Shown here one piece after another: positions 36,001 through 47,353 of a stretch of DNA of 64,000 bases. The translations under genes and the position numbers were made by a program. The DNA lies in NCBI GenBank assembly GCA_040437565.1, contig JBDOQK010000067.1:100374-164373 (forward strand). Direction: 5' to 3'. The notes beneath the pieces were generated by a model that did no database searches, had not been told where the DNA came from, and was given only the letters and a program-made list of their open reading frames with translations. The DNA is from Albugo candida (Eukaryota; Oomycota; Peronosporomycetes; Albuginales). Within the stretch, counting starts at the first letter, position 1; the number at the start of each line of letters is the position of its first letter.

Positions 36001-37480
36001 AGAATAAAATGTGTGGTAAATAGTGGCGTACCAGAAATGTTTGCTTGTATAAAAAGCAAGAAGCCATTTTCAAGGGGCTGCGATGTTCGTTTACGGCACT
36101 GATAAATGTGGTGAAAACATTTCAGCCGAGCTCGGATATGAGTAGTCTAATCTAAACCCAAATACGCCTTTGGATGTGCAAATCCGCAATCGATGTTAGG
36201 ATTTCCCCATGTGGTTTTCAGGTCTATCTGAACCTATCTGTGAGCTTTTGGAATCAGATCGGCAAATCAAAGAAGAAGAGCGTTACAAGAAGATCGACAG
36301 ATTCATGAAGAAAGACGCTCGTGGCTGAGACATGTCATACGTCTATTAAGATAGCCATCATAAAATCACTCTCTACATTCAGACGCGTAATAAGAATGAT
36401 GGAAACAATCTATTCCGGGCGCCATGAAGGATTTTGGTGCAATTCGAGATGGAAGAAGATGGAAAATGAGCAGCATTTATGGACTCGGTATCCAAATTCT
36501 ATAGGTTGTGTCTTCAGAATTATGGTATACTTTGGTGACTCCTTTTAAGTGGACACACTTAGGGAACTTGTGCTATTCACGTAATGATGTAAAGATCATT
36601 TATTATGTAGTTGTAGAAATGGGTTACTTCCACATCCATCAAATTTCCAGAGCATCATGTATTCCGATGGTTTTGCTACATTGCACGTTCTCCCGAATAC
36701 AGTACTGACTGCGTGAGAACTAGCATAAATGCAGCCTCCATTGAAATATAGCAGCAATAAGAAGCTAAATCTTTTCTTACCTTGCGCTGTTGGAAGATCA
36801 TGTGCATTGACTGCACAGTAACAGCCGCTGTGAAGAGACGGTTACTCTACGACAGTGAAGATTTGCAACAAGGAACCAGATCGGCTGCGAGGAATCGCGG
36901 GATCAAAACCGATCTATTGTGAAGGGTCCCAGTGTGAATAAGTAGGAACTCCTTCTAAGTAATTTTCAATACATTTATTCCCCATTCTACTCTGTCGTTT
37001 ACACTCTAAAACCTTACCGTTTGCCAACATGCACTGGTTGACTAGTAGATCAACGAGGCGAAGCGACTGAATAGAGTATGGTCTACGCAGTGCAAGTCCA
37101 GAATAGTAAACAAAAGAGAGAAGAGTTCAGAGCGGTCTACTACATTTCTATCGAAGCACCAAACAATTCTTTTCCGTGACTCTTGCTTCTCGATCTCTGA
37201 TTTGATTTTTTGTAGTCTATCCCTTTTTCATGCAGTACTACGCAAGAATATTCATGCCGCCAATCATCGAAGAGCCGAAAGCAATGACACTCGTCTCTTC
37301 CATTTCTTTTTAACCTCTCTCAGCTACTCAATGGATTATCTCAAGAGCAGTCACAAGATGAACATGCTGATGAAAAGAAAGGGTCGTATCAAGCAAGTGT
37401 GCAATTTTCTCATGAAGTAACGAAAACAGTTTGCGTATTTCATTACAAATTCTATGTAGGGCTACTGCAGTTGATTCGAT
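33057..37480. other. gene-poor tract, no gene seen
   Basis: 4.4 kb of AT-rich sequence with only short open stretches (longest about 90 codons at 35194-35466). None shows a domain or splice pattern. It may be old, decayed element or gene sequence. Confidence 0.45.
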
Positions 37481-37900
37481 TCTCGTGATAAACTTGAATG
37501 AATCAGTTTTTGACGATTTCGTACCACGAGTACCATCAGGACCAATACTTCACTAGTATTTGGACACACTAGGTTGGTACCATAATGTAGTGATGCTTCC
37601 TCACGTTGCATGATACCTCGACGGTGCTGACCATCGTGCACCCAGCATCCAAGATGCTATCTTGAATGTAGTGCATACGTCAACTTTGCCAATTAGCACA
37701 CTAAACTGCGTATTGGTACTTACATCGATGAGGGTGAATACTATTTTTATAAGCATGATTGTGCTGTATTGCTACTTTCTCTTGCATGTTTATTCAGTGT
37801 TTGAAATTGTGTCCATCTTCGAAGCCTCTTGCATTTTTTCCTTATTGCTACGGTCCACAACACGCATGTTACAGCGCTTATCTTGTACTTTGTGTTCATG
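37480..37900 (-). pseudogene. truncated copy of the coiled-coil/Hsp20-like gene
   Basis: 37480-37745 aligns with 43085-43345, covering the 3' flank and C-terminal codons of the gene at 43290-44354 (shared words include CACACTAAAC and CATCCAAGAT). 37820-37870 then aligns with 43855-43905 in the middle of that gene. The Hsp20-like domain between them is missing. Because flanking non-coding sequence is copied too, this is a segmental duplicate with a deletion rather than a retrocopy. Divergence is roughly a quarter of sites by eye. Confidence 0.65.
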
Positions 37901-39700
37901 GAAACTCTACTGATATGTCTTGCCATTGATGCCTTCGTTTACACTTCCTGGGGTCTCTGAGAATAGCTCCGTAATTTTATGAAAATATAGGCCGTTTCCA
38001 AAATTCGAGTGCTTCTTATCATGACTTAACTACTTCTGACGTTTAAGACTCAGTGACATATATTGAATTCACTTCAAAAACTTGCTTGAAAGATTTACTT
38101 CTAGCCGTAAACTACAGCAGAAATACGATAATTTGTCGTTTCAGAGTAGGTTTTATGTCCTATTTTATACCTGATTTAGACTGCTGAGAGAAATAGTAGT
38201 GTTGAAGCATGCAGATAGAGGCACAAATAGGAAGTAGCATACTGCTAAACTCCTTAAACTCCTTTCACCTATTTGTTCCTTTTTCTAACACAGTTATACC
38301 CTCAAAATTGCACGGTGCGTAAATCCTCTTCACTATCAAGAGAGTCGTCCCTTCAAGTTGACATTTCCTTCGTGATATTAGTCCACTGACAGTCCTGAAC
38401 TATACAATAGTCAAAACAGCACCAAGCAAGAATATTGAGAAATCGGAAGTGTGATGTCAATGTATGGAAACATACCTTCCACTTTGGAAGCCTTTGCAGC
38501 AATAAGTATATTCAAACGAAAGAAGTCCAACAGATGTTCGATCCAACTGCGGCCCTTGTGGAGGTATCACAAGAAACACAATTGACTGGAGGTCACCACT
38601 CTAAGCAAAACGTCGTAAGTCAACTTCGTGAGTATTTTGACCGTGTATCAGAGAGCTATACCTAAAGTATCCCATACGATTCGATATGTCCCGGATGAGC
38701 ACCAGCTTTGCATTGATTATCATACTTTGCACTAGTTCGATTTTTCAACCGTTTATGTAAATAAATGCATCGCAGAGCTCAAGGAAAGAAGAATGCTGGG
38801 CTTGTGGCGACATTATATTAAAGCGAAAGATTGGCTCGAGCAGAAATATAGTGACCAATAACATGATTGGTGAAAGATCATGTCTGCAAAAGGACAAGGC
38901 GCTTTTTAATATCTTTGCCATTTTTGATTATTTTCTTTCAGTAGCAAGGCCTTACGTATATAAAAAGCTTGATGAACGATTCTTGCAACATATGAGATTG
39001 TGATTGATTTTTGACGCGTCTGAAGGCTTGCAATGAAATTAGGTGCTACAAGAAAGCTAAGACTAATACGTTAGTCTGATTCTACAATAACGCAACAATT
39101 CTTTTATTGCTGTCTATAGTTCATGCAGGCATCGGCGTGAAATTGCTAGAGCTCGTATAAACACGAGTACATTTCATTCTTCTGAAAGCCACCGTACTTC
39201 ATTTTTCCTATAGCTCTAGAAACTTGAGTAGGAAAATGCTTGCAAGGCCTCCAACTTATAGCAGTAAGTCTTTATCCTTTCTTTTAAATTGTACTGGCAA
39301 CATGGTGATTGACTTCAAGATTCAATCATTTTATAGCCTTTCTCTCGTTCATTTGCTGCTTTCATGAAAGCGCTAGGTTTCTTTATTCACCGGATATTGT
39401 ATAGCATCAATCAAAGCCATAAAATTGTCTATCCTTGAAAATTAGCTGGATGATATACGATGTATCGGAGATATTCCCTACGATATCTAATCATACAACT
39501 GTACACGAGAAGGTGGCGTCGTACTATGGCGCTCTAAAGAGGTTACAAAAATCGGAATGGAATGTACAAGATTGAAAGCAGCTAGCTGTTAGCAAGTGTT
39601 CTGGTTAACAGGTTCCGATATTCTGGTCATACTGTCACTTAACCGTTAGTTAGACAACGGTTGAGATCAAACCCAATCCTCTTACCTGTCACTATTTAAG
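37901..39700. other. gene-poor tract, no gene seen
   Basis: 1.8 kb without a defensible gene. A 76-codon open stretch at 38435-38665 has no recognisable family. The MULE begins to the right. Confidence 0.4.
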
Positions 39701-42280
39701 AAAGGGAGCCGCTATGGCCACAGACATTGATACTTCGGCCACAGACAAAACTACTACGGCCACGGACAATTGATCTAACCAATCACAGATCACAAAATTT
39801 AATTGTTGCTAAGTACGCCAGCCAATCAGGTCACTTGTATACTTTTATACACGAGCTCAGTCCCGAATCCGGCTAGATATACGCAGCACTCTCAGCAAGC
39901 ACGAACATGGAGCAGCAGCAGAACGAGCAAATCACCGCGCAGAAGACCATGGAAAAACATATGAATGTGGTAGCTGCTGCAAATGGCTATGGAATCGTCA
40001 CCAAGTCCTCATACAGGCAACGAGATGGATATAAAGTTGTGCACTACAAATGCGATCGTGGAGGCGTAGATCGAAACCGTCACGGACTTGTCCAAGAAGA
40101 AAGCGTTCGGAAGGCGAAAGGCAGTGCACTCATTGACTGTATTTTCTGAGGTGTTGGACAGGAATTGAGAGGTAAAGCCACGCATCATGGCTCAATGAGT
40201 TTACCGAGAATTCAACGTTCTTATTAACAATCTTCTCCCAATAACAGACGGCACCTGGTACTTTACAATTACATGCAACGAGCATCACCACGAACCTTCC
40301 ACCGCCAGGACAGTTCATCCAGTTCACACTCGCATCTCGGAGTCTCAAGAGTAAGGAATCGCTTGAGTCTTTCAGTACGAACCTGCCTAGCTTCAAACCA
40401 TCATGCTAGAGCAAGGCCAGCAATTTCAATTCACTAAGCGAAAGCTTTGTAATTTGAAGCAAAAGAATGCAATCAGGAAACTCGATGGACGAACTCCAAC
40501 GGATATTCTGTTCGAAACCTTCGCGGACTTTAGACTCGAAATAAATATCGAGAAAGATTCCGATGGGCGCATCACACCTTTTCTTCACTTATTCAAAGAG
40601 TGCGGAATCTTAAGGAAGAACTGTGACGTCTTGTTGCTACATTGCACCTATAAAGCAAGCAAGACGAGATTTCCTTGGCTCCGGGTTGTGGGAAATAGCA
40701 TGCTATATTCTACGTTCTCGGCGGCCTTCTTTTTCATGAAGAACGAGGATGCTGACTCGTATGTTACCGCCATCAACTTCTTCCGACAACTTTTTCACGT
40801 CGACCATCAACTGAAAGCATTCGTTACTGACCGAGAGATTGCTCTCATGAACGCTTTTCGGATACTTTTTCCTTTGGCAGCTATCCTGCTTTGCATTTGA
40901 CACATCGAGAAGAACGTCGTCTCCAAATGCAAGCTCCATTTTACTGGAAAGGATGATGAGTGGAAAGCATTTTCGAGGGATTGGTAATCGGTAACTTGCA
41001 ATTTGTTGTTTGTGTTCAGTAATTTTCATTCATGTTCTAAGTTATTCCTTGTTGGGCAGGTGGTTTACTCAAACACGATGGCGAACTTAAATGATAATTG
41101 AGAAATCTTCCAACTCATATGAGCAGAACGCTATACGTAAACTGTGGAGTATCTAGCCAAGACGTGGATCGTTCCCCACAAGGAGAAATCCGTTCGAGCA
41201 TGAACGAATTTGATTCGGCACTTCGGTCACACAGTCACTTCACGCGGAGAAGGTGACCACAATGTCCTGAAAGAATTCATCGCAATCAGCAAGGGAAATC
41301 TGTTTGGGTGATGCGAGCGGACTATTTCAGTCCATAAAAAGCTTCTAAATTGAATTCACTACAGAACTGGCGAAGCAGCAGTTGAAAATCATACCCTCCA
41401 CGCAGCCGGCCCCACGTGGTGACATTCTTCTGCATATCAACCGTTAAGATCTCATATTACGCTTCCGGAAAGTGTTAAAACAGGTTAGTTTATAACATTC
41501 CTTTCTTCCTACGTGTTCTCTCCAATTACTGAAGTTTCGCAATTACAGCTGTAAATAGCTCGACGTCCAATGGAAACCGGCGGGAAGCCATGATCTTCTA
41601 CTTTTGCTACCATCTGGAGGATAACTTGCGAGCATCAGTTGCGGCAGAACATTGCAAGTGGGAGGAGGCTTGAGTTGATCAAATGCGATGTTCATTGGCA
41701 CCTTAATCAACTCCCTACAGTACGTCCTCTAGTTTCAGGCCACCCAAATGATGCTTTGCCAGTCCTTTTCGAAACATTACGCGAATATTTCAGCAACCTA
41801 CCTTGACACCAGAAAGTCGCAGTCTTGGACGATCTGGAAGAGATATAACAGGTATTTCTGGGCGACTAATTCTTTTCCGTTTGATATTTCAATGGGTATT
41901 AACGCTGTTTAAATAAGCAAACACGACAAGTCCTAGAAGAGCCGGAGGTTGCTCGAATGAGAGGAATACCAAGCGGAACGAGCAACAAAACCTCGACGCG
42001 ACGAGACCCTTCTCAATTTGAATACGTAGAGGGGATGCCTCGCAGGAAGAGGAAGGCGCCAACGTTCAGTGCTTGTCATCAAACAGGGCACCGACATTTA
42101 TCTGCAGCGTTTCCAGTCAATGCACAGAGCCAAAATCAATATCTCGCAACATTTGAACGTCATCCCATCAAAGATTTTCAACAGCAACAGCCACCTTTGC
42201 AACATTCTACTCCTTAAAGTATCTACTATTGACCTACAATATATAGATATCAGAAAAAACGTACCTAGGTAGAACAATAT
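39700..42280 (+). mobile_element. broken Mutator-like (MULE) DNA transposon, copy 1
   Basis: Parts in order on the plus strand: a terminal repeat (39705-39865, also at 62975-63115 inverted); a FAR1/WRKY-GCM1-like start (ORF 39907-40149, NVVAAANGYGIVTKSSYRQR); a stretch like DGTWYFTITCNEHHHEPS with HPVHTR; a MULE transposase core (ORF 40403-40900: LLHCTYKASKTRFPWL, YVTAINFFRQLF, FVTDREIALMNAFRILFP); a continuing part near 40.9-41.3 kb (HIEKNVVSKCKLHF, KTWIVPHKEKSVR); and a C2HC-type knuckle near 42065 (FSACHQTGHRH). The ORF is interrupted several times by stops and frame changes, so it is inactive. Outer limits are approximate, since only one terminus is recognised. Confidence 0.75.
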
Positions 42281-42308
42281 AAACAAAAAGAGCGTAAGAA
42301 ACAGAATG

Positions 42309-42600
42309 AACTTGTGTATAACTTCTCAATTCGCCGGCTACTACGTAACCCGCCAATTCAGTACAAAACAACTCGAAAACTACTTGTTTCTACTCTTTCC
42401 TCTCAAGAAAAATGGTTCAAGTCGACATATCGACACAACCCACGGTGCTAGCGTCCACTTGTGGTGACGTGGCAACTCTCATAGCTCACCCAGCTTTAGG
42501 TGATTGCATGATTGTTGTTGAGTCGTCACCACTGTGTGATGACGTGGAAAGTACCCCCACCCCCAATGTGACGGTATAGATTAATACCGTACTACCGGTG
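42309..42600 (+). repeat. dispersed repeat with ORF start MVQVDIS, copy 2
   Basis: Longer copy of the repeat at 32768. It contains a 55-codon ORF (42412-42579) starting MVQVDISTQPTVLASTCGDV and ending TPTPNVTV. It runs up to the gap at 42606. Confidence 0.6.
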
Positions 42601-42605
42601 GTGGA

Positions 42606-42705
42606 NNNNNNNNNNNNNNNNNNNNNNNNNNNNNNNNNNNNNNNNNNNNNNNNNNNNNNNNNNNNNNNNNNNNNNNNNNNNNNNNNNNNNNNNNNNNNNN
42701 NNNNN
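42606..42705. other. 100-N gap without repeated flank
   Basis: A gap between the MVQVDIS repeat and a minisatellite. The tandem repeat probably caused the break, and its true length is unknown. Confidence 0.8.
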
Positions 42706-42885
42706 ATTTTTTAACTTTTGGTATGAAATTTATAATGTTTTAACTTTTGGTATAAAAACCATATTTTTTCAAGTTTTGGTATATAATCCATATTTGTTCA
42801 AGTTTTGGTATAAATACCATATTTGAAACTTTTGGTATGTAAACCATATTTTTTGAAAAAAGTGGTATAAAATTCCCATATTCTC
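42706..42885 (+). repeat. minisatellite, unit about 29 bp
   Basis: About six imperfect units of the type TTTTTTCAAGTTTTGGTATA followed by AAAACCATA. Units vary in the A/T runs. The array begins at the gap, so its full length is not seen. Confidence 0.85.
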
Positions 42886-42960
42886 ATGTATATATGTCAT
42901 TCAAGATAGCCGAGAAGACAGTTAGTTTGTTGCTAGTACTACATACACCTTCAACTAAGC
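42885..42960 (+). repeat. dispersed repeat, copy 2 (AAGATAGCC family)
   Basis: Shares TATATATGTCATTCAAGATA, GACAGTTAGT and ACACCTTCAACT with 62884-62975, and more weakly with 26865-26945. Here it follows the minisatellite. Confidence 0.5.
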
Positions 42961-43289
42961 TTGCTGACGGAGGAATGAGTCGTATGGAGCAAGTATGTAA
43001 TTAACCTAGGTGATAAAGAAAATAGTTGTGTATTGTCATTCACAAATTCTACCTTAGACAGCTACACATGATTTGAGGTCGTGATATACTTGGTCGAACA
43101 AGCTTTTGACGGTTTCGTACCATGGATAACACAAGGATCAATACATCCCTCAATATTTCAACAAAATGGCGTAATGTTCCGCTTGACCGATGCCTTCTCA
43201 CTTTGCACGATAACTCTTCGATGCTGATCATTGTGCGTCCAACATCCAAGATAATATCTTGAATGTCGTGCATGCGTCAAATTCACCAG

Positions 43290-44354
43290 TCAGCACACTA
43301 AACCGCGCACAGGTACATGCACCGATGAGGGTAAATACTGTTTCTGGAGCCATGTGTGTGATGTAGAAAACGGGACATATAGCTCCAGTGTACCGTCCGA
43401 GCGCAAATCCCAAGAACTGAACTGGAAGTTAACATTACCGAAGTATTCCACGATCTCAAAACGGCCAAATGTAGGAGATCCGCAAAATTTTGACAGCGCG
43501 TACTCTCTCGCATTTGGAAACTTGTGACCCGTTATGCGAAGTGTTCCGGTCCTGACGCACTCCATTTTGATATCTTGTCTTGCAATACCACGTAAGCTAG
43601 CTTTGAAGACTATTCCATTTTTGCGTCGTTGTACCTGATAATACGGTTTCCAGACAGGTAAGGTTGATGAATAATCATATGTAGAATGATGCGTATTGGA
43701 TCCGGCAAGCTCCAGAGAATTGGCCATTTGACGTGCACCCTCAGCTGCTGGCTCCAATTTCAAACAAATACTGTCACTGCTTTGCATCAAACCCTGGGGA
43801 CTATCGCTATCTTTATCGAGTATCTTCTCAGTGGGTAAATTTTTTTTCATCGGAACAGCCTCTTGCATCTTTTCTTTTTGGTTACAACGATCCACAAGCA
43901 CGTTTTGTATTTGACGAAGGAGCTCCTCACCGAACTTCCTCAAACGCGCGCTTTTTAGCTTCCATCTATCTGCACAGGCTAGAAGGCGCTGAACTTCCTT
44001 GACTAACGCTTTTCTCTTCATTTTCAACTCCTCTTCTCCGTGACTTTCTATGGTGTCAATCTGACACAAAATTTGAGTCAAATTCTCAGCCTGTTCCTTA
44101 GTATGGTAATCAAATGTGCCCAGTTCCGTCTGGAGTCGCTTCACATTATGATCCAAGTTCTGTCTCCCGATCATAATAGAGCTGCGCAATTTCCATACGA
44201 TCCCGCATACACGACCGCACAATAGGCTATGACGTTGGGGTATCCGCTCAAGTAATACGTGCTTGCAAGCGTCCACTTTTTCTTCCATCGCAGTCAGCCG
44301 CTTGGACGCTAGTAAAGCCTCTTCATTCACTTGGTGTAATTCTTTGATATTCAT
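43290..44354 (-). CDS. coiled-coil protein with C-terminal Hsp20-like (alpha-crystallin) domain
   Basis: A single-exon ORF of 354 residues. Residues 1-165 are helical and charged, with coiled-coil character. A polar linker follows. From about residue 235 the pattern of a small heat-shock protein/CS-like beta-sandwich appears: GIVFKASLRGIARQDIKMEC, then TGTLRITGHK, FGRFEIVEYFGNV and SDGTLELYVPF. This corresponds to the family's PG-DI, L-I-G, F-R-F-LP and DG-L-L-P positions. A co-chaperone role is inferred. It is divergent from the decarboxylase gene with 117 bp between the start codons. A truncated copy lies 6 kb to the left. Confidence 0.65.
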   Translation of the reverse strand: MNIKELHQVNEEALLASKRLTAMEEKVDACKHVLLERIPQRHSLLCGRVCGIVWKLRSSIMIGRQNLDHNVKRLQTELGTFDYHTKEQAENLTQILCQIDTIESHGEEELKMKRKALVKEVQRLLACADRWKLKSARLRKFGEELLRQIQNVLVDRCNQKEKMQEAVPMKKNLPTEKILDKDSDSPQGLMQSSDSICLKLEPAAEGARQMANSLELAGSNTHHSTYDYSSTLPVWKPYYQVQRRKNGIVFKASLRGIARQDIKMECVRTGTLRITGHKFPNAREYALSKFCGSPTFGRFEIVEYFGNVNFQFSSWDLRSDGTLELYVPFSTSHTWLQKQYLPSSVHVPVRGLVC

Positions 44355-44471
44355 TTGGCAAAATTGAAACTACGCATCAGCTACGTTGACGCAAGTAAAA
44401 TCACTCCAATTATAGCGCCGAATCGAAAGGATAATCGCGAATATTCCGGAACATCTTGGCTACGTTGCGAC

Positions 44472-46958
44472 ATGGTACCCATAATGTGGTACAAGCACCA
44501 AGCTCGATATAAACGGAATGCGCTATTGAGGTACGCGCAGTAAGCTTTGTGAGAGTAGGAAGGTTCAGTTTTATGATGCTCCTTTCAGATCTAAATTACA
44601 ATTCTTTCTTCACGAGAAAAGATTTTCCCAATTCACCGATAACACCGTCGGCTACTTTCGACAAGCATACGAGAATGGATGGAGAATACCAGCCGCTTTG
44701 GGATTTACGTTAATCGGAATTCTACAGTGTTATCATTTAACGCGTCAAAGTGAAAGCGACAACTCAGAGCATGTTGCATCTGGTCTGGGGCGATTTTCCA
44801 CCCACGCANNNNNNNNNNNNNNNNNNNNNNNNNNNNNNNNNNNNNNNNNNNNNNNNNNNNNNNNNNNNNNNNNNNNNNNNNNNNNNNNNNNNNNNNNNNN
44901 NNNNNNNNCGATATAAACGGAATGCGCTATTGAGGTACGCGCAGTAAGCTTTGTGAGAGTAGGAAGGTTCAGTTTTATGATGCTCCTTTCAGATCTAAAT
45001 TACAATTCTTTCTTCACGAGAAAAGATTTTCCCAATTCACCGATAACACCGTCGGCTACTTTCGACAAGCATACGAGAATGGATGGAGAATACCAGCCGC
45101 TTTGGGATTTACGTTAATCGGAATTCTACAGTGTTATCATTTAACGCGTCAAAGTGAAAGCGACAACTCAGAGCATGTTGCATCTGGTCTGGGGCGATTT
45201 TCCACCCACGCAAGTATTGAAGAGAGGCGCATGCTTACACAACGGCAGGTACGGAAAAGATTTCACAATACCTCAATTCATTCGCATTGTCTTTGTATCA
45301 GGTCGAGCTGCTGAAGACAGTCCCATATCGTGCAATATCTCGATTGTGGGGTCAAGTTAACGATAAAGAACTGTGGGTACTTGTATCCATGAGTATGGTT
45401 GCGACTAATCACTAGAATTCTATAGACCAGTGTCGGTGCGTGAGCCAATCTATCAAACATGGACTTATTTGTTTGGCTGTAACCTTGATGAAATGAAGTG
45501 CGCTTTCGTTGTCGGCTCACTCTATCACTCATTTTACTTATTTTCGATGTAGATACCCATTGAATCACTATCATAATTTGGGCGAGTTCTTTTCTCGTCC
45601 ATTGAAGAGAGGCGTTCGCTCGTTTATAAACGATAATCATCATCTAGCAAGCCCTGTGGATGCTGTCGTGGCATCTTTTGGGCGAGTGGTTTTTACAAAT
45701 GAGATTTGCATGCTAGAGCAAATCAAAGGTGTTCGATACAGAATGGATGAATTTTTGGGATCACGACAACTTTCTATTGATTCGGAGGCTTCTTTATCAT
45801 CGAAAAATTCCACCAAAATGTTGNNNNNNNNNNNNNNNNNNNNNNNNNNNNNNNNNNNNNNNNNNNNNNNNNNNNNNNNNNNNNNNNNNNNNNNNNNNNN
45901 NNNNNNNNNNNNNNNNNNNNNNNTGTCGTGGCATCTTTTGGGCGAGTGGTTTTTACAAATGAGATTTGCATGCTAGAGCAAATCAAAGGCGTTCGATACA
46001 GAATGGATGAATTTTTGGGATCACGACAACTTTCTATTGATTCGGAGACTTCTTTATCATCGAAAAATTCCACCAAAATGTTGTACCGCAACACTGAGAT
46101 GCTGGAACATTAGTCTTATGCGCATATTTTAGTCTCTTTCATTGTGTATTGTACCTTGCACCGGGTGATTACCATCGGATTCACGACCCAACAGACTGGA
46201 AAATCTTCGAACGGCGCCATTTTGCCGGCAATTTATTTTCAGTGAATAGTTTCGCAGCTCGCCTTATACCTAGCCTATTTGTTGAAAACGAACGAGTAGC
46301 CTTACTGGGGTCATGGAAATTTGGATTTTTCTCAATGACAGCAGTCGGTGCAACAAATGTAGGCTCTATTACACTTTGCATGGAGCCTGAATTTAGAACA
46401 AATATCAAGGCCCACGATAAAGTATTCAGCCGTAATGTCGCATACATCAGAAAATATGAACGTCCTATCCAAGCTTTGCGTGGCCAGGAACGAGCCGCAT
46501 TCAAGGTGAGTGGCATATGCTCTCGGTATAATCGCAATCAATTGAGAGTAGAATTCTTGTAGCTCGGTTCGACTGTCGTATTGATCTTTGAAGCCCCTGA
46601 ANNNNNNNNNNNNNNNNNNNNNNNNNNNNNNNNNNNNNNNNNNNNNNNNNNNNNNNNNNNNNNNNNNNNNNNNNNNNNNNNNNNNNNNNNNNNNNNNNNN
46701 NTGGCCAGGAACGAGCCGCATTCAAGGTGAGTGGCATATGCTCTCGGTATAATCGCAATCAATTGAGAGTAGAATTCTTGTAGCTCGGTTCGACTGTCGT
46801 ATTGATCTTTGAAGCCCCTGAAACTTTCAAGTTCAGCGTTCAGGCAGGTCAAAAGGTATCAAGATGTCAATACTACTTCGAGACGTACGTTAAGACCCTT
46901 TCTTGTTGCTCAGGTCCGCCTCGGCTCCTCTATCGGCCATTGCAAACCAGCAAGCTGA
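44472..46958 (+). CDS. PSD: phosphatidylserine decarboxylase
   Basis: Makes phosphatidylethanolamine from phosphatidylserine. A single N-terminal membrane span ([15 protein letters not shown]) suggests the mitochondrial inner-membrane type I enzyme. Introns at 44531-44588, 45249-45301, near 45370-45425, near 45500-45550, near 46084-46132, 46508-46560 and 46856-46913 join the family's motifs in order: [74 protein letters not shown] and then [12 protein letters not shown]. The LGST triplet is the self-cleavage site; its serine becomes the pyruvoyl cofactor. The protein ends [14 protein letters not shown]. The histidine of GDYH and the aspartate of SPVDA are present, so it looks functional. Three gaps repeat 304, 160 and 121 bp of it. 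Confidence 0.93.
44505..45212. repeat. 100-N gap with 304-bp repeated flank
   Basis: N run 44809-44908. 44505-44808 recurs at 44909-45212. It repeats exon 1's end, intron 1 and most of exon 2 of the decarboxylase. Confidence 0.9.
45664..46083. repeat. 100-N gap with 160-bp repeated flank, two differences
   Basis: N run 45824-45923. 45664-45823 and 45924-46083 differ at two sites (GGTGTT/GGCGTT and GGAGGCT/GGAGACT). Probably alleles. Confidence 0.88.
46481..46822. repeat. 100-N gap with 121-bp repeated flank
   Basis: N run 46602-46701. 46481-46601 recurs at 46702-46822. It repeats the intron before the LGST exon. Confidence 0.9.
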
Positions 46959-47353
46959 AGCACCTTTGTTGTAGTGGTCTCCTATGGAAAGTTGCTGAGC
47001 CCAACGCTACGAGCTGTTCCTGGTGGATATTAAAAACTAAACAAATGTGGTTCTTTACAGATATTTCTTTTTATGGCGAGTTATTTTTACGTTAAATGGT
47101 AATCAAATATTATACCAATCGTAGCCGAATGTGACGATCAAATTAGCGAAATGGTAGGCTTGACAAAAATATGGACGATTCAAGTTCGAAAAGTATCAAG
47201 GACATAAATCTCCGGCCTGATACGCAAGACGTCAATTGCGACCCATTCGATGAGAAATGTTAGAGTCTGAGAGGGCAGAATCGCAGCCGTCTCTTGTCTT
47301 CATTTTTCTTCTTTCGAAGGATCTCCTAAAGGATCATCTCATAAGTTTCAAAA
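46959..47353. other. intergenic, convergent gene ends
   Basis: 395 bp between the decarboxylase stop and the stop of the minus-strand coiled-coil gene. It would hold both 3' UTRs. Nothing else seen. Confidence 0.4.
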
